From CAYSAD01 sp964428955 (GTDB lineage: Bacteria; Patescibacteriota; Saccharimonadia; Saccharimonadales; Saccharimonadaceae): DNA of 64,000 bases. The notes beneath the pieces are model-generated. The model saw nothing but the letters and a program-made list of their open reading frames with translations. It had not been told where the DNA came from and did no database searches. The stretch spans positions 86,314-150,313 of the forward strand of contig CAYSAD010000002.1 of the NCBI GenBank assembly GCA_964428955.1. The letters are read 5' to 3'. Positions 42,336 through 49,941 of this stretch are shown piece after piece (position 1 is the stretch's first letter; each line of letters begins with the position of its first letter). The position numbers were made by a program, and so were the translations under genes.

Positions 42336-43208
42336 GAACATCGATGTCCGATTTTTGTACGCGACCCAGCCAGGCCGGCCAGCAAACGCTCTTTCGGCCA
42401 ATGGTACGCCGGAAACGAACAATAACAAGAATGTAATTACGCCTGGTGATATGACGCCTACCCAACCAAATTGCGTCGTCAGGGCAACCGCGAAAATTCC
42501 CCACCACTGTAAACTTTCACCGAAATAATTCGGATGCCTGGTGTATTTCCATAGCCCACTTGTCATTAAAACTCTGGAATTCTTTGCTAAGTGACGCCGA
42601 AGTTGCCCATCACCGATAGCTTCAAAACCAAAACCGACAAGCCAGACTACCACACCGACCAACACCCAGGTACTCAGCGGTTCGCTCGGTGAAAGATTGA
42701 TGATAATTACACTGGCCGAAACAACCGTTGCCAAGACAGCTTGCGGCAAGAATACTCTGACGTAGGCGTTTACTGCCTCATTACCTTTCCATTTTTGGCG
42801 GAGCTTCCGGTAGCGCTTATCTTCTGGGCGATGCATGAGACGCCGCAAGATATGGTAGCCTAAGCGTACCGACCAGATACAGACCAACAACAGTACGATT
42901 CGTTGAGCATTCAAAACCGACAACGCATTGGAGTTACCCAAGGTGAGACTTGCAAACGCGATGACAATGAACACTAACGGCCAGCCTAGGTCAACGATAT
43001 CCATTCGTCCGAATAGACGAGAAAGGACGAATAGTAACGTCATGAAGCTAATTGCCACCATCAAGATCACAAGCAGTGCAGACAAGACACTCCAAATAAC
43101 TCCGTAGTTAGCCGCAGTCGTTATGGTAGCGGCAATGTAAGTAGCAACAAGTACCGTCATCACGGCTGCATGGTTAGAGAGCTGGGGGGTCTTATGCAAA
43201 GAGTCCAT
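42309..43208 (-). CDS. DUF1295 family membrane protein (steroid-reductase-like fold)
   Basis: 299 residues, seven or so TM segments. The C-terminal signature GLWKYTRHPNYFGESLQWWG is diagnostic of DUF1295/isoprenylcysteine methyltransferase-like proteins, and VPLAERAFAGRPGWVAYKNRTS follows. Biochemical role in bacteria is unclear; the motif binds SAM or NADPH in relatives. ATG 43208 overlaps the VKOR gene by 17 nt. Confidence 0.85.
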   Translation of the reverse strand: MDSLHKTPQLSNHAAVMTVLVATYIAATITTAANYGVIWSVLSALLVILMVAISFMTLLFVLSRLFGRMDIVDLGWPLVFIVIAFASLTLGNSNALSVLNAQRIVLLLVCIWSVRLGYHILRRLMHRPEDKRYRKLRQKWKGNEAVNAYVRVFLPQAVLATVVSASVIIINLSPSEPLSTWVLVGVVVWLVGFGFEAIGDGQLRRHLAKNSRVLMTSGLWKYTRHPNYFGESLQWWGIFAVALTTQFGWVGVISPGVITFLLLFVSGVPLAERAFAGRPGWVAYKNRTSMFLPLPPRKV

Positions 43209-43809
43209 CGCCAAACTTTATGATGACAAGTGCGATCAATATGACTATCCAGATAGCCGTGACTAGGTGAAGCATACCACTATCAAGGAGACGTTTAGCA
43301 TTCGTATGAGTTCTTTTTGATAGACCGAAGTTATTTTCCTGCAAGTTATAGTGTGTCATCGTGGCCAGTAGGAGCGTCGTGAAGAATGTCACGACCAGAC
43401 ACCATGGACACAGCACCTGGATAACATAAACGCTATTGAAAAACAGCCAGTAGGCAAAGACTGCCCCTAAGAAATAACAAATTTGGGCTGTCAGCCAATA
43501 CCAGCGCTTCATTCGTGCACCAGCCAAATAACCGACAGCGACCGTAATAACGACCGCGAACCCTGCCACACCAATCAATGAATTCGGAAATCCAAATAGG
43601 CTAGCCTGCCAAGTCTGCATCACGTTGGCGCAATTAAGCACCAAATTAATACTGCAACTCAGTACTATGTTCGGATTCTCGAGCAAACGAAACTTTTCAA
43701 TCGTTAATACAAACGCCGGAATCAAGCCGCCGATTCCTGCAACCAACATTAATACGAATAATCCCGTGTGTTGCTCTTTTCTAGCGATCCAATTTTTAAT
43801 ACTAATCAT
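43192..43809 (-). CDS. Vitamin K epoxide reductase (VKOR) family disulfide generator
   Basis: 205 residues, five TM segments. Active-site CPWC (VLCPWCLVV) in a TM, and the loop Cys pair in SCSINLVLNCANVM. Bacterial VKOR reoxidises a DsbA-like thioredoxin using quinone, so it drives disulfide formation in exported proteins. No fused Trx domain; the neighbouring 85-aa thioredoxin-fold gene overlaps by 8 nt but lacks CxxC. The two-Cys Ig-like units of the surface protein in this window are plausible clients (inference). Confidence 0.9.
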   Translation of the reverse strand: MISIKNWIARKEQHTGLFVLMLVAGIGGLIPAFVLTIEKFRLLENPNIVLSCSINLVLNCANVMQTWQASLFGFPNSLIGVAGFAVVITVAVGYLAGARMKRWYWLTAQICYFLGAVFAYWLFFNSVYVIQVLCPWCLVVTFFTTLLLATMTHYNLQENNFGLSKRTHTNAKRLLDSGMLHLVTAIWIVILIALVIIKFGDGLFA

Positions 43810-44059
43810 AAAAACTTACCTCGCTGATAGTTGGTAGTGGCGTGCCACGCCACATATTCTGTAAATGGCCGTCATCGGAAATAGCCAGTAACGTCGGATA
43901 TTCGACGACATCGTAAGCACGACAGGTATCGATTCCATCTTTGGAATCAGGGTCAACCGTTTCAATCGTTCGCCCAGTCTGTCGTTCAAAATCACGCAAA
44001 TAATCAAGCACTTCACGGGCATGATCACTTTCGTTGCGATAGATGATCATGACTTTCAT
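43802..44059 (-). CDS. Thioredoxin-fold protein lacking the CxxC motif
   Basis: 85 residues with a glutaredoxin-like pattern: VMIIYRNESDHAREVLDYL then VEYPTLLAISDDG with the cis-Pro. The usual CxxC position reads ESDH; one Cys remains (DTCRAYD). No signal peptide, so cytoplasmic. Coupled to VKOR (8-nt overlap) and nrdR (abutting). It may have lost redox activity or serve another role. Confidence 0.75.
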   Translation of the reverse strand: MKVMIIYRNESDHAREVLDYLRDFERQTGRTIETVDPDSKDGIDTCRAYDVVEYPTLLAISDDGHLQNMWRGTPLPTISEVSFYD

Positions 44060-44515
44060 TTAACTTACCTTGCTACCGGCGGCTTTTTTTAGAATCTCGC
44101 GGAATTCATCGAGTGTTTTAAAGTCGAAATAGACACTGGCGAACCGAACATAGGCAACTTCGTTGCGTTGTTTCAATTCTTCGAGTACATTGTCGCCGAT
44201 CTGTCGTGAAGTAACTTCGGTTTCACCCAGAGCATATAGTGCATCCTCAACGTTACTGACGATATCTTCAATCTCCACATCGGAAGCAAAGAATTTACCG
44301 ACTGATACAGTTACGGCATTGGTCAGTTTGTCGCGATCGAACAGAACTCGTGAATTATCTTTCTTAACGACGGCGAGATTTGGCCGCTCAATCCGTTCAT
44401 AGGTCGTAAAACGTGCACCGTCAGTAGCTTCGCGGCGGCGGCGAATTGCCTTGCCATCGCTGACTTCGCGCGATTCTAAGACTCGGCTATCACCAATTCG
44501 ATCTTGGCTTCCCAT
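44060..44515 (-). CDS. nrdR: NrdR-like regulator without zinc-ribbon cysteines
   Basis: 151 residues. The ATP-cone domain is recognisable (LAVVKKDNSRVLFDRDKL; VEIEDIVSNVEDALYA; ASVYFDFKTLDEF). The N-terminal zinc ribbon keeps DSRVLESREVSDGKAIRRRRE and RFTTYERIE, but all four Cys ligands are absent (MGSQDRIGD for CPxC; EATDGARF for CxxC). The start is fixed by SD GGGAGG six nt upstream and ftsZ ends 12 nt before, so this is not a mis-called start. Known NrdR represses ribonucleotide reductase genes; none is in the window. Confidence 0.85.
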   Translation of the reverse strand: MGSQDRIGDSRVLESREVSDGKAIRRRREATDGARFTTYERIERPNLAVVKKDNSRVLFDRDKLTNAVTVSVGKFFASDVEIEDIVSNVEDALYALGETEVTSRQIGDNVLEELKQRNEVAYVRFASVYFDFKTLDEFREILKKAAGSKVS

Positions 44516-44526
44516 ATCTGGCCTCC

Positions 44527-45711
44527 CTAGTTATCGTCTTTGTGCTTGTTCTTCTTGCGGCGGCGCAGGAATGCTGGCGTATCCGACTCGTCATCTTCTT
44601 CTGGCTGATGCCAGATATTTTCTGATGACTCAGCGGCGAATTGATTAGCCGCATCGGTCGAATCAAGATTCATGTCAACCGCTTGGATGGTTTCTTCTTC
44701 GACATCGGCTTCGCTATCGACAGGCTGCGCACTAGCGGCTGGCTCATGGAAGTAAGCGCTATCAAAGCCAGTAGCGATAACCGTGATGATCAACTCATCC
44801 TCGATGTCAGGTTTCAAAGTCGCACCAAAGATGATGTTTGCATCTGGCGAAACGGCAGTTGTGATAATCTCAGCCGCCTCTTGAATCTCACTCATGCTCA
44901 TATCGTAGCCACCAGTCACGTTGAAGAGTACACCCTTCGCACCATCAATCGAAACTTCAATCAGCGGTGATTCGATGGCTTGTTGAGCAGCCTGGGCGGC
45001 ACGGTCATCACCGCTAGCCCGACCGATACCCATCAGGGCACTACCAGCGTTGCTCATGATAGCTTTTACATCGGCGAAGTCGAGATTAATCAAGCCATGT
45101 TCGGTAATAAGTTCCGAAATACCCTGAACACCCTGACGCAATACATCATCGGCGATCTTAAAGGTTTCAAGCAGTGGTGTGCGGCGATCAATCGTCTGCA
45201 AAAGACGATCGTTCGGAATCGTAATCAACGTATCAACCGTCCGACCTAGTTGTGCGATTGCCCAATCGGCGTTCTGACGGCGCTTCTCACCTTCGAAACT
45301 AAATGGTTTCGTGGCGACACCAACTACCAAAATACCGAGTTCACGAGCCAGTTCAGCAATGACGTGGCCAGCACCGGAACCGGTGCCACCACCGGCACCG
45401 ATAGTCACAAAGACCATATCAGCACCAGTTAGAGCTGCTTTGATGTCTTCACGTGACTCATTAGCAGCTTCTTCGCCTTTCGTAGGATCGGCACCCGCGC
45501 CCAGACCATTGGTCGTTTCCTTACCAAGGTGAATCTTGACGTCGGCTTTAGAGTTATGTAGCGCTTGTGCATCAGTATTCATGGCGATGAACTGTACACC
45601 GGCAAGGCCGGCATCTTTCATGCGATTAACAGCCGAACCACCTGCCCCACCGACACCGACGACTTTTATACTGGCAAAGGTTTCTATCTCACTTGGTTTT
45701 ACTTCAGGCAT
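44527..45711 (-). CDS. ftsZ: Cell division protein FtsZ
   Basis: 394 residues: GTP-binding GAGGGTGSGAGHVIA, T7 loop NLDFADVKAIM, C-terminal variable linker (about 320-375, acidic) and a C-terminal tail DTPAFLRRRKKNKHKDDN (the DxPxFLRRR is the FtsA/ZipA-binding peptide). Forms the Z ring. It follows ftsA after 70 nt with its own promoter. Confidence 0.97.
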   Translation of the reverse strand: MPEVKPSEIETFASIKVVGVGGAGGSAVNRMKDAGLAGVQFIAMNTDAQALHNSKADVKIHLGKETTNGLGAGADPTKGEEAANESREDIKAALTGADMVFVTIGAGGGTGSGAGHVIAELARELGILVVGVATKPFSFEGEKRRQNADWAIAQLGRTVDTLITIPNDRLLQTIDRRTPLLETFKIADDVLRQGVQGISELITEHGLINLDFADVKAIMSNAGSALMGIGRASGDDRAAQAAQQAIESPLIEVSIDGAKGVLFNVTGGYDMSMSEIQEAAEIITTAVSPDANIIFGATLKPDIEDELIITVIATGFDSAYFHEPAASAQPVDSEADVEEETIQAVDMNLDSTDAANQFAAESSENIWHQPEEDDESDTPAFLRRRKKNKHKDDN

Positions 45712-45756
45712 GGAACTTGGTCTTTCTCCCGCTCTAACTACTTCTATCTGATTTTT

Positions 45757-45765
45757 AGTATATCA
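45757..45765 (-). promoter_or_regulatory. Extended -10 promoter of ftsZ
   Basis: TGA + TATACT on the minus strand, 45 nt before the ftsZ ATG; GGGAGA in the leader is the likely SD. It gives ftsZ transcription independent of ftsA. Confidence 0.55.
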
Positions 45766-45782
45766 TTTCGCCGTGATTATCA

Positions 45783-47021
45783 CTACGCCTTGAATCGATC
45801 AAGAAATTTGCTCACGACTCCACCGGCATTTTTGAAAGCTTTTTTTCCATTAAAGCCACCTTCGACTTTATGAATAGTCGCACCGCTTTCGCTATCGAGT
45901 AGCATCAAACCAACCACGGCCGCGTAGTCCGGCTTTTCAGCATCTTCCGCCACACCACCATAGCCATGTGGTACACCGACTTTAGCAGCCAACCCTAGCG
46001 CTTGTTTGGCATAATCGGTAATGTGTTTCAATTTCGCCCCACCACCGGTCAGAATCACACCGCTTGGCAAACGGCCAGCTCGGCCAGCTTTTTTAAGCTC
46101 TTTATTGATGGCTTCGAATAATTCTTCCAGCCGAGCTTCGACGATTTCATCGATATCTCTTGATGAGAAACTCAACACCTCACTGCCATCCTTGACACTA
46201 ATACCCTCAGCGTCTTTGCGTGCTACAGCCACAGCATGTGATAATTTCACTTTTTCAGCGATTTCCGGATCGGTCTTCAGACCGATTGCCAGATCATTGG
46301 TAATGTTAGCAGCACCGGTCGATATAACCCCAACATATTGCAGATCGCCCTCCTCGAAAACCGCTACGCTGGTCGTTGCACCACCCAGGTCGATGACGGC
46401 TACGCCCGTTTCCATTTGCTGTTCGGACAGGACTGCCTTGGCTGAAGCCAAAACCGATGGCGTGATACTATGAGCATCGACTTTGGCCATGTCGGCGGTT
46501 TTTTGCAGGTTCTGTAAGTGAGGCGTCAGCGCCGACACGACATTAGCCGTCAGTTCCAGGCGTGTGCCAGTCATGCCAAGCGGATCTTTAATGTTGTCTT
46601 GGCCGTCAAGTTTATAACTATGTGGCACGACTTCTAAAATCTCGCGGTTGGCCGGAATTTTGCCAACAGTAGCGACTTCTTCGACCCGCCGTAAATCTTC
46701 GCGCGTGATTTCGTGATCGAGTGCTCCGACCGCGATCATGCCGTCGGCTTTGGTGCTAACGATGTGCGAACCGTTGATACTGACAGTGGCAGCGTTGACT
46801 TGATAACCACTCATCCGCTCCGCTTCGCCGAGCGCTTCGTCAATAGCGTGGGCCGGACCGTTCAGATTCGCCACTACGCCTTTTCGCATGCCACTAGTCG
46901 GTGACTTACCGACACCAACGATAGTTGGCGTACCGGTCGTCCCGTCGATATGTCCGACGACACAGCGTACCGTTGTCGTACCGATATCAATCCCGACTGC
47001 GTAGCGAGAATTTTCTTGCAT
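45783..47021 (-). CDS. ftsA: Cell division protein FtsA
   Basis: 412 residues from ATG 47021: actin-fold ATPase with phosphate 1 VGIDIGTTTVRCVVG, phosphate 2 AVIDLGGATTSVAVF, adenosine motif VILTGGGAKLKHI, and a C-terminal amphipathic helix (VSKFLDRFKA) for membrane binding. The start is fixed by TATAAT seven nt upstream; the longer TTG frame runs through that promoter. Confidence 0.96.
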   Translation of the reverse strand: MQENSRYAVGIDIGTTTVRCVVGHIDGTTGTPTIVGVGKSPTSGMRKGVVANLNGPAHAIDEALGEAERMSGYQVNAATVSINGSHIVSTKADGMIAVGALDHEITREDLRRVEEVATVGKIPANREILEVVPHSYKLDGQDNIKDPLGMTGTRLELTANVVSALTPHLQNLQKTADMAKVDAHSITPSVLASAKAVLSEQQMETGVAVIDLGGATTSVAVFEEGDLQYVGVISTGAANITNDLAIGLKTDPEIAEKVKLSHAVAVARKDAEGISVKDGSEVLSFSSRDIDEIVEARLEELFEAINKELKKAGRAGRLPSGVILTGGGAKLKHITDYAKQALGLAAKVGVPHGYGGVAEDAEKPDYAAVVGLMLLDSESGATIHKVEGGFNGKKAFKNAGGVVSKFLDRFKA

Positions 47022-47028
47022 ATGTAGA

Positions 47029-47034
47029 ATTATA
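47029..47034 (-). promoter_or_regulatory. -10 promoter of ftsA
   Basis: Consensus TATAAT on the minus strand, 7 nt before the ftsA ATG, just downstream of the YgjV-like gene's stop codon. Confidence 0.65.
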
Positions 47035-47038
47035 CCGC

Positions 47039-47578
47039 TTATATTGACTTTTGAACAGCTGGCCGACAAAGGCTCTGACGACGATATCGCCAAAGGGCAA
47101 TTGTAATTGATATCATCACCAAGATTTCCGATGCAATACCAGCATATGAGCCTGATAGTAGATTATAGATTAACCAAAACGGCGATGCGAACAGCAGAAA
47201 GAAACGTATCCGTTGTTCATTCAATTGCCAAAAACTAATCGTCGCAATTACCATACCCATCATTGGTAATAGACTCAACCAACCACGCCAGCTGAGAAAA
47301 CCAGCACTAATCACTACGAAGATAACAAGACCAAGCAACCAACGTGGACGCCGCTTTTTCTGTCCGTAGGCGTTGAACAAAATGGCTCTCAGTCCTCCGG
47401 CAGTGTTAAGTGCTGCACCGGTAGTCGCGCCGATTAGTGAAAAGTGTAGCACCCAGAATAAATTGCTGACTAGCTGGAAATACAAAATATGCTTGCGGTG
47501 TTTGGGCTGGTATGACGCCACACCAAACATAACACCAACAAAGCCAATAGCTTGGAGGACTACTAGTGATTCATTCAT
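47039..47578 (-). CDS. YgjV-family inner membrane protein
   Basis: 179 residues, about five TM segments. N-terminal signature LQAIGFVGVMFGVASYQPKHRKHILYFQLVSNLFWVLHF is typical of YgjV proteins. Function unknown. Its ATG overlaps the map stop (ATGA), and ftsA follows. Confidence 0.78.
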   Translation of the reverse strand: MNESLVVLQAIGFVGVMFGVASYQPKHRKHILYFQLVSNLFWVLHFSLIGATTGAALNTAGGLRAILFNAYGQKKRRPRWLLGLVIFVVISAGFLSWRGWLSLLPMMGMVIATISFWQLNEQRIRFFLLFASPFWLIYNLLSGSYAGIASEILVMISITIALWRYRRQSLCRPAVQKSI

Positions 47579-48333
47579 AATTGCGTCAGAATCTCAGCGC
47601 CATCTTCCGTGATGAGCACGGTATGTTCAAAGTGAGCGCTCAAGCTGCCGTCGCGAGTGGCAATCGTCCAGCCATCCGGGTGATCGTGGGTGATTTTCTC
47701 ACCACCTAATGTCGCCATCGGCTCGATTGCGATCGTATCACCGGTCCGCAGCAGCTCACCGCTACCAGCACGTCCCCAATTAAGCACCTCTGGCGGCATA
47801 TGCATCTCAGTACCAACTCCATGACCGACCAATTCGCGAATAATTCCTAACTTCGCCTCTGACAAAACTTTTTCAATGGCCGCACCGATATCACCAGTAT
47901 GTGTCCCCGCGCCTTTGATGGCGTCAATACCAGCATACAAACTACGCTCAGTGGCGCGAATAAGATGTTTTGTTGCGCCGGTCGGCTCTTCTCCGACCAC
48001 TATCGTAAAAGCTGCGTCGGTCTTCATGTTCTTGTAGGTAATAACGAGATCGAAACTGACCACGTCGCCCTGTTCTAACACATAGTCGCTCGGCACGCTG
48101 TGAACAATTTGATCATTAACACTGATACAGATATTAGCGGGGAAACCGACTTCGCTGGTTTTATACGTCGCTATCGCACCATGTTTCTCGATTTGCTCAC
48201 CGACCCAAACATCTATCTCTCGTTCGGTCTGCCCGACACGCACGAATCGTTTCAGATCTTCATAAATAGTGGCGAGAATACTACCACCCTCTCGCATTGC
48301 CTGGATTTGCTCGGCTGTTTTAGACGGCTGCAC
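47575..48333 (-). CDS. map: Methionine aminopeptidase, type I
   Basis: 252 residues. Metal ligands in SFDLVITYKNMKTDAAFT (two Asp), HGVGTEMHMPPEV (His), IEPMATLG (Glu) and HFEHTVLIT (Glu). Removes N-terminal Met after Def action. Start by SD: GTG 48333 lies 7 nt after AGGTG and is preferred to TTG 48339. It overlaps adk by 14 nt. Confidence 0.95.
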   Translation of the reverse strand: MQPSKTAEQIQAMREGGSILATIYEDLKRFVRVGQTEREIDVWVGEQIEKHGAIATYKTSEVGFPANICISVNDQIVHSVPSDYVLEQGDVVSFDLVITYKNMKTDAAFTIVVGEEPTGATKHLIRATERSLYAGIDAIKGAGTHTGDIGAAIEKVLSEAKLGIIRELVGHGVGTEMHMPPEVLNWGRAGSGELLRTGDTIAIEPMATLGGEKITHDHPDGWTIATRDGSLSAHFEHTVLITEDGAEILTQL

Positions 48334-48871
48334 AGTCAATCACCTCGTGATACAGCCGATCATGCACTTCACCAGCCGTACCGGTGCCATCTAAGTGAAC
48401 GATTTTGATACCTTGCTCAGCAAAAATTCCCAAGACCGGGTACATTTTCTGACGATAAATCGCCATACGTTTAGCAATCGTTTCCGGTGTGTCTTCCATG
48501 CGTCCGCGTTTCTCCAGCCGTCCCATAATTTCCGTTTCCGGTACTTCAAGCACCACGACCAGTTCGATCTTTTCACCGGTACGCTTGAGGTACTGTGCCA
48601 ACCATTCAGCTTGTGCTTTGGTGCGCGGAAAACCGTCGACGATAATTTTCGAATAGTTATCGAGCTTTGCCTGATAGACCGCATTGTCAAAAACTTTATA
48701 AGTCAATTCGTTATCCACCAGATCACCGGCTTTTAAGATTTTAATTATTTCTGGATCATCACTGGCGCGTAACATTTCACCAGTCGATAGCCACTTCCAA
48801 CCCTGTCGTACGGCTAGCATCTGACCTTGCATACTTTTTCCGGCACCGGTCGGTCCAAACAGTAATATCAT
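48320..48871 (-). CDS. adk: Adenylate kinase, short form
   Basis: 183 residues. P-loop GPTGAGKSMQGQ (not the usual GxPGxGKGTQ), AMP-binding STGEMLRASDDPE, IIVDGFPRTKAQAEWL, and a short LID (RLEKRGRMEDTPETIAKRM) without the zinc-binding insert, so a UMP-kinase-like short form. Makes ADP from AMP and ATP; operon adk-map is common. Confidence 0.92.
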   Translation of the reverse strand: MILLFGPTGAGKSMQGQMLAVRQGWKWLSTGEMLRASDDPEIIKILKAGDLVDNELTYKVFDNAVYQAKLDNYSKIIVDGFPRTKAQAEWLAQYLKRTGEKIELVVVLEVPETEIMGRLEKRGRMEDTPETIAKRMAIYRQKMYPVLGIFAEQGIKIVHLDGTGTAGEVHDRLYHEVIDCAAV

Positions 48872-48886
48872 TTTGATTTCTCCTAC

Positions 48887-49348
48887 TCAGGTGTTCAGTT
48901 TTTCTTTGACAATTCGAGCTACGATCGCACCGTCGGCGGTATTACCGACTTTTTGCTTGATTGCGCCAATCACTATGCCCATCGACTGCGTACCGGTCGC
49001 ACCCATTCTATCAATAGTCTGGTCAACGATTTCCTGTATTTCAATTTCCGAAAGTTGCTGTGGCAAATAGGCTGCTAGTATGTCGGCTTCTTTCTTTTCA
49101 TCATCTGCCAGTTCCTGGCGTCCATTTTGCTCGTAAAGCGCAATACTTTCGTTGCGCTTTTTTACTTCGCGGGCGACGATCTTTTCAATCTCATCATCAT
49201 TCAGACCTTCGTCGCGCCTACTCTGGGCAACTTCGTCGTTCAAAATAGCCGCTTTCAAGCCGCGCAGCGTTTGCGCTACAAAACGATCGCCGCCCAGAAG
49301 AGCGGCTTTCAGATCTGCCTCAATACGCTGTTTCAGCGCACTTGCCAT
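48887..49348 (-). CDS. yqeY: GatB/YqeY domain protein
   Basis: 153 residues, Yqey-like: LKAALLGGDRFVAQTLRGLKAAI, KIVAREVKKRNESIALYEQNGR, LAAYLPQQLSEIEIQEIV. Related to the tail of GatB; presumed tRNA-linked. It lies 6 nt after rpsU, a common association. Confidence 0.9.
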   Translation of the reverse strand: MASALKQRIEADLKAALLGGDRFVAQTLRGLKAAILNDEVAQSRRDEGLNDDEIEKIVAREVKKRNESIALYEQNGRQELADDEKKEADILAAYLPQQLSEIEIQEIVDQTIDRMGATGTQSMGIVIGAIKQKVGNTADGAIVARIVKEKLNT

Positions 49349-49354
49349 AGTGAA

Positions 49355-49570
49355 CTAGCGAAGTCCCAGGCGAGCTTTCGCCAGTTTGTCTGCTTTTCGC
49401 TCTTTGCGAATAATCGCTTTGGAGCGTCGTTCGGTCTTGCTCAGTGGTTTTTGGAACCGCATCGAAGCTTTCGCCGTCGATAGCACGCCACTTTGCAGGA
49501 CTTTGCGGTTAAAGCGACGGATTACATTCTCGTTCGCTTCGCGTTCGTCTTTACGTGTTACTTGTACCAT
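49355..49570 (-). CDS. rpsU: 30S ribosomal protein bS21
   Basis: 71 residues, very basic: EREANENVIRRFNRKVLQSG and SMRFQKPLSKTERRSKAIIRKERK. TACAAT lies 8 nt before ATG (leaderless). Followed directly by yqeY. Confidence 0.93.
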   Translation of the reverse strand: MVQVTRKDEREANENVIRRFNRKVLQSGVLSTAKASMRFQKPLSKTERRSKAIIRKERKADKLAKARLGLR

Positions 49571-49578
49571 ATGAACGT

Positions 49579-49587
49579 ATTGTAACA
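49579..49587 (-). promoter_or_regulatory. Extended -10 promoter of rpsU
   Basis: TGTTACAAT on the minus strand ending 8 nt before ATG; the fifth copy of this 9-mer ahead of a translation gene. Confidence 0.6.
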
Positions 49588-49627
49588 GATGGAAGATGGT
49601 TTTACAACTAGCTCAAGAAATGAAATT

Positions 49628-49673
49628 GAGCCCACCCGCGAAGGAACAAGACTCAACTTCACAAGGCGGGCTC
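49628..49673 (-). terminator. Hairpin after the 46-aa ORF
   Basis: Stem GAGCCCGCC (49673-49665) with GGTGGGCTC (49636-49628, one G-U), 28-nt loop, followed by AATTTCATTTC. The T tract is poor, so termination is uncertain; it may instead be processed. Confidence 0.45.
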
Positions 49674-49710
49674 TGTAATTATGACGGGAACGTTTTGTAG
49701 CGACTAACAA

Positions 49711-49851
49711 CTACCTTTTGGCCGCATCGAGGACAGAGCTTGATTTAGTATCGGGTCCTCTCTTTCCCTCCCAGTCAGCACTGTAGCTGTCTCCGCCCCA
49801 CCAACCACATCCATCTCTGTCTGAACAGTAGACTTGCACGTGATCAGCCAT
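49711..49851 (-). CDS. Possible small protein, 46 aa
   Basis: ATG 49851 lies 5 nt after AAGGGG, an excellent SD. The product starts MADHVQVYCSDRDGCGWWGG and ends in VLDAAKR; two Cys and several aromatic residues. Upstream, TGG + TTATCT can act as an extended -10 and TTGCAAAGTCATTTTGCAA forms an inverted repeat before the SD. The 370-nt stretch between recJ and rpsU otherwise holds only the rpsU promoter and a hairpin. No homologue is known to me. Confidence 0.45.
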   Translation of the reverse strand: MADHVQVYCSDRDGCGWWGGDSYSADWEGKRGPDTKSSSVLDAAKR

Positions 49852-49941
49852 CGTAACCCCTTAACTTCGGTTGCAAAATGACTTTGCAAGATAACCAATG
49901 TTATGAAATAAATTATCCGCTGTTTTAAGAATTCTGCAAAC

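Noticed and set aside
46021..46473. 150-aa frame opposite ftsA
   Set aside because: Low-complexity Ser/Thr/Arg product typical of antisense codon bias.
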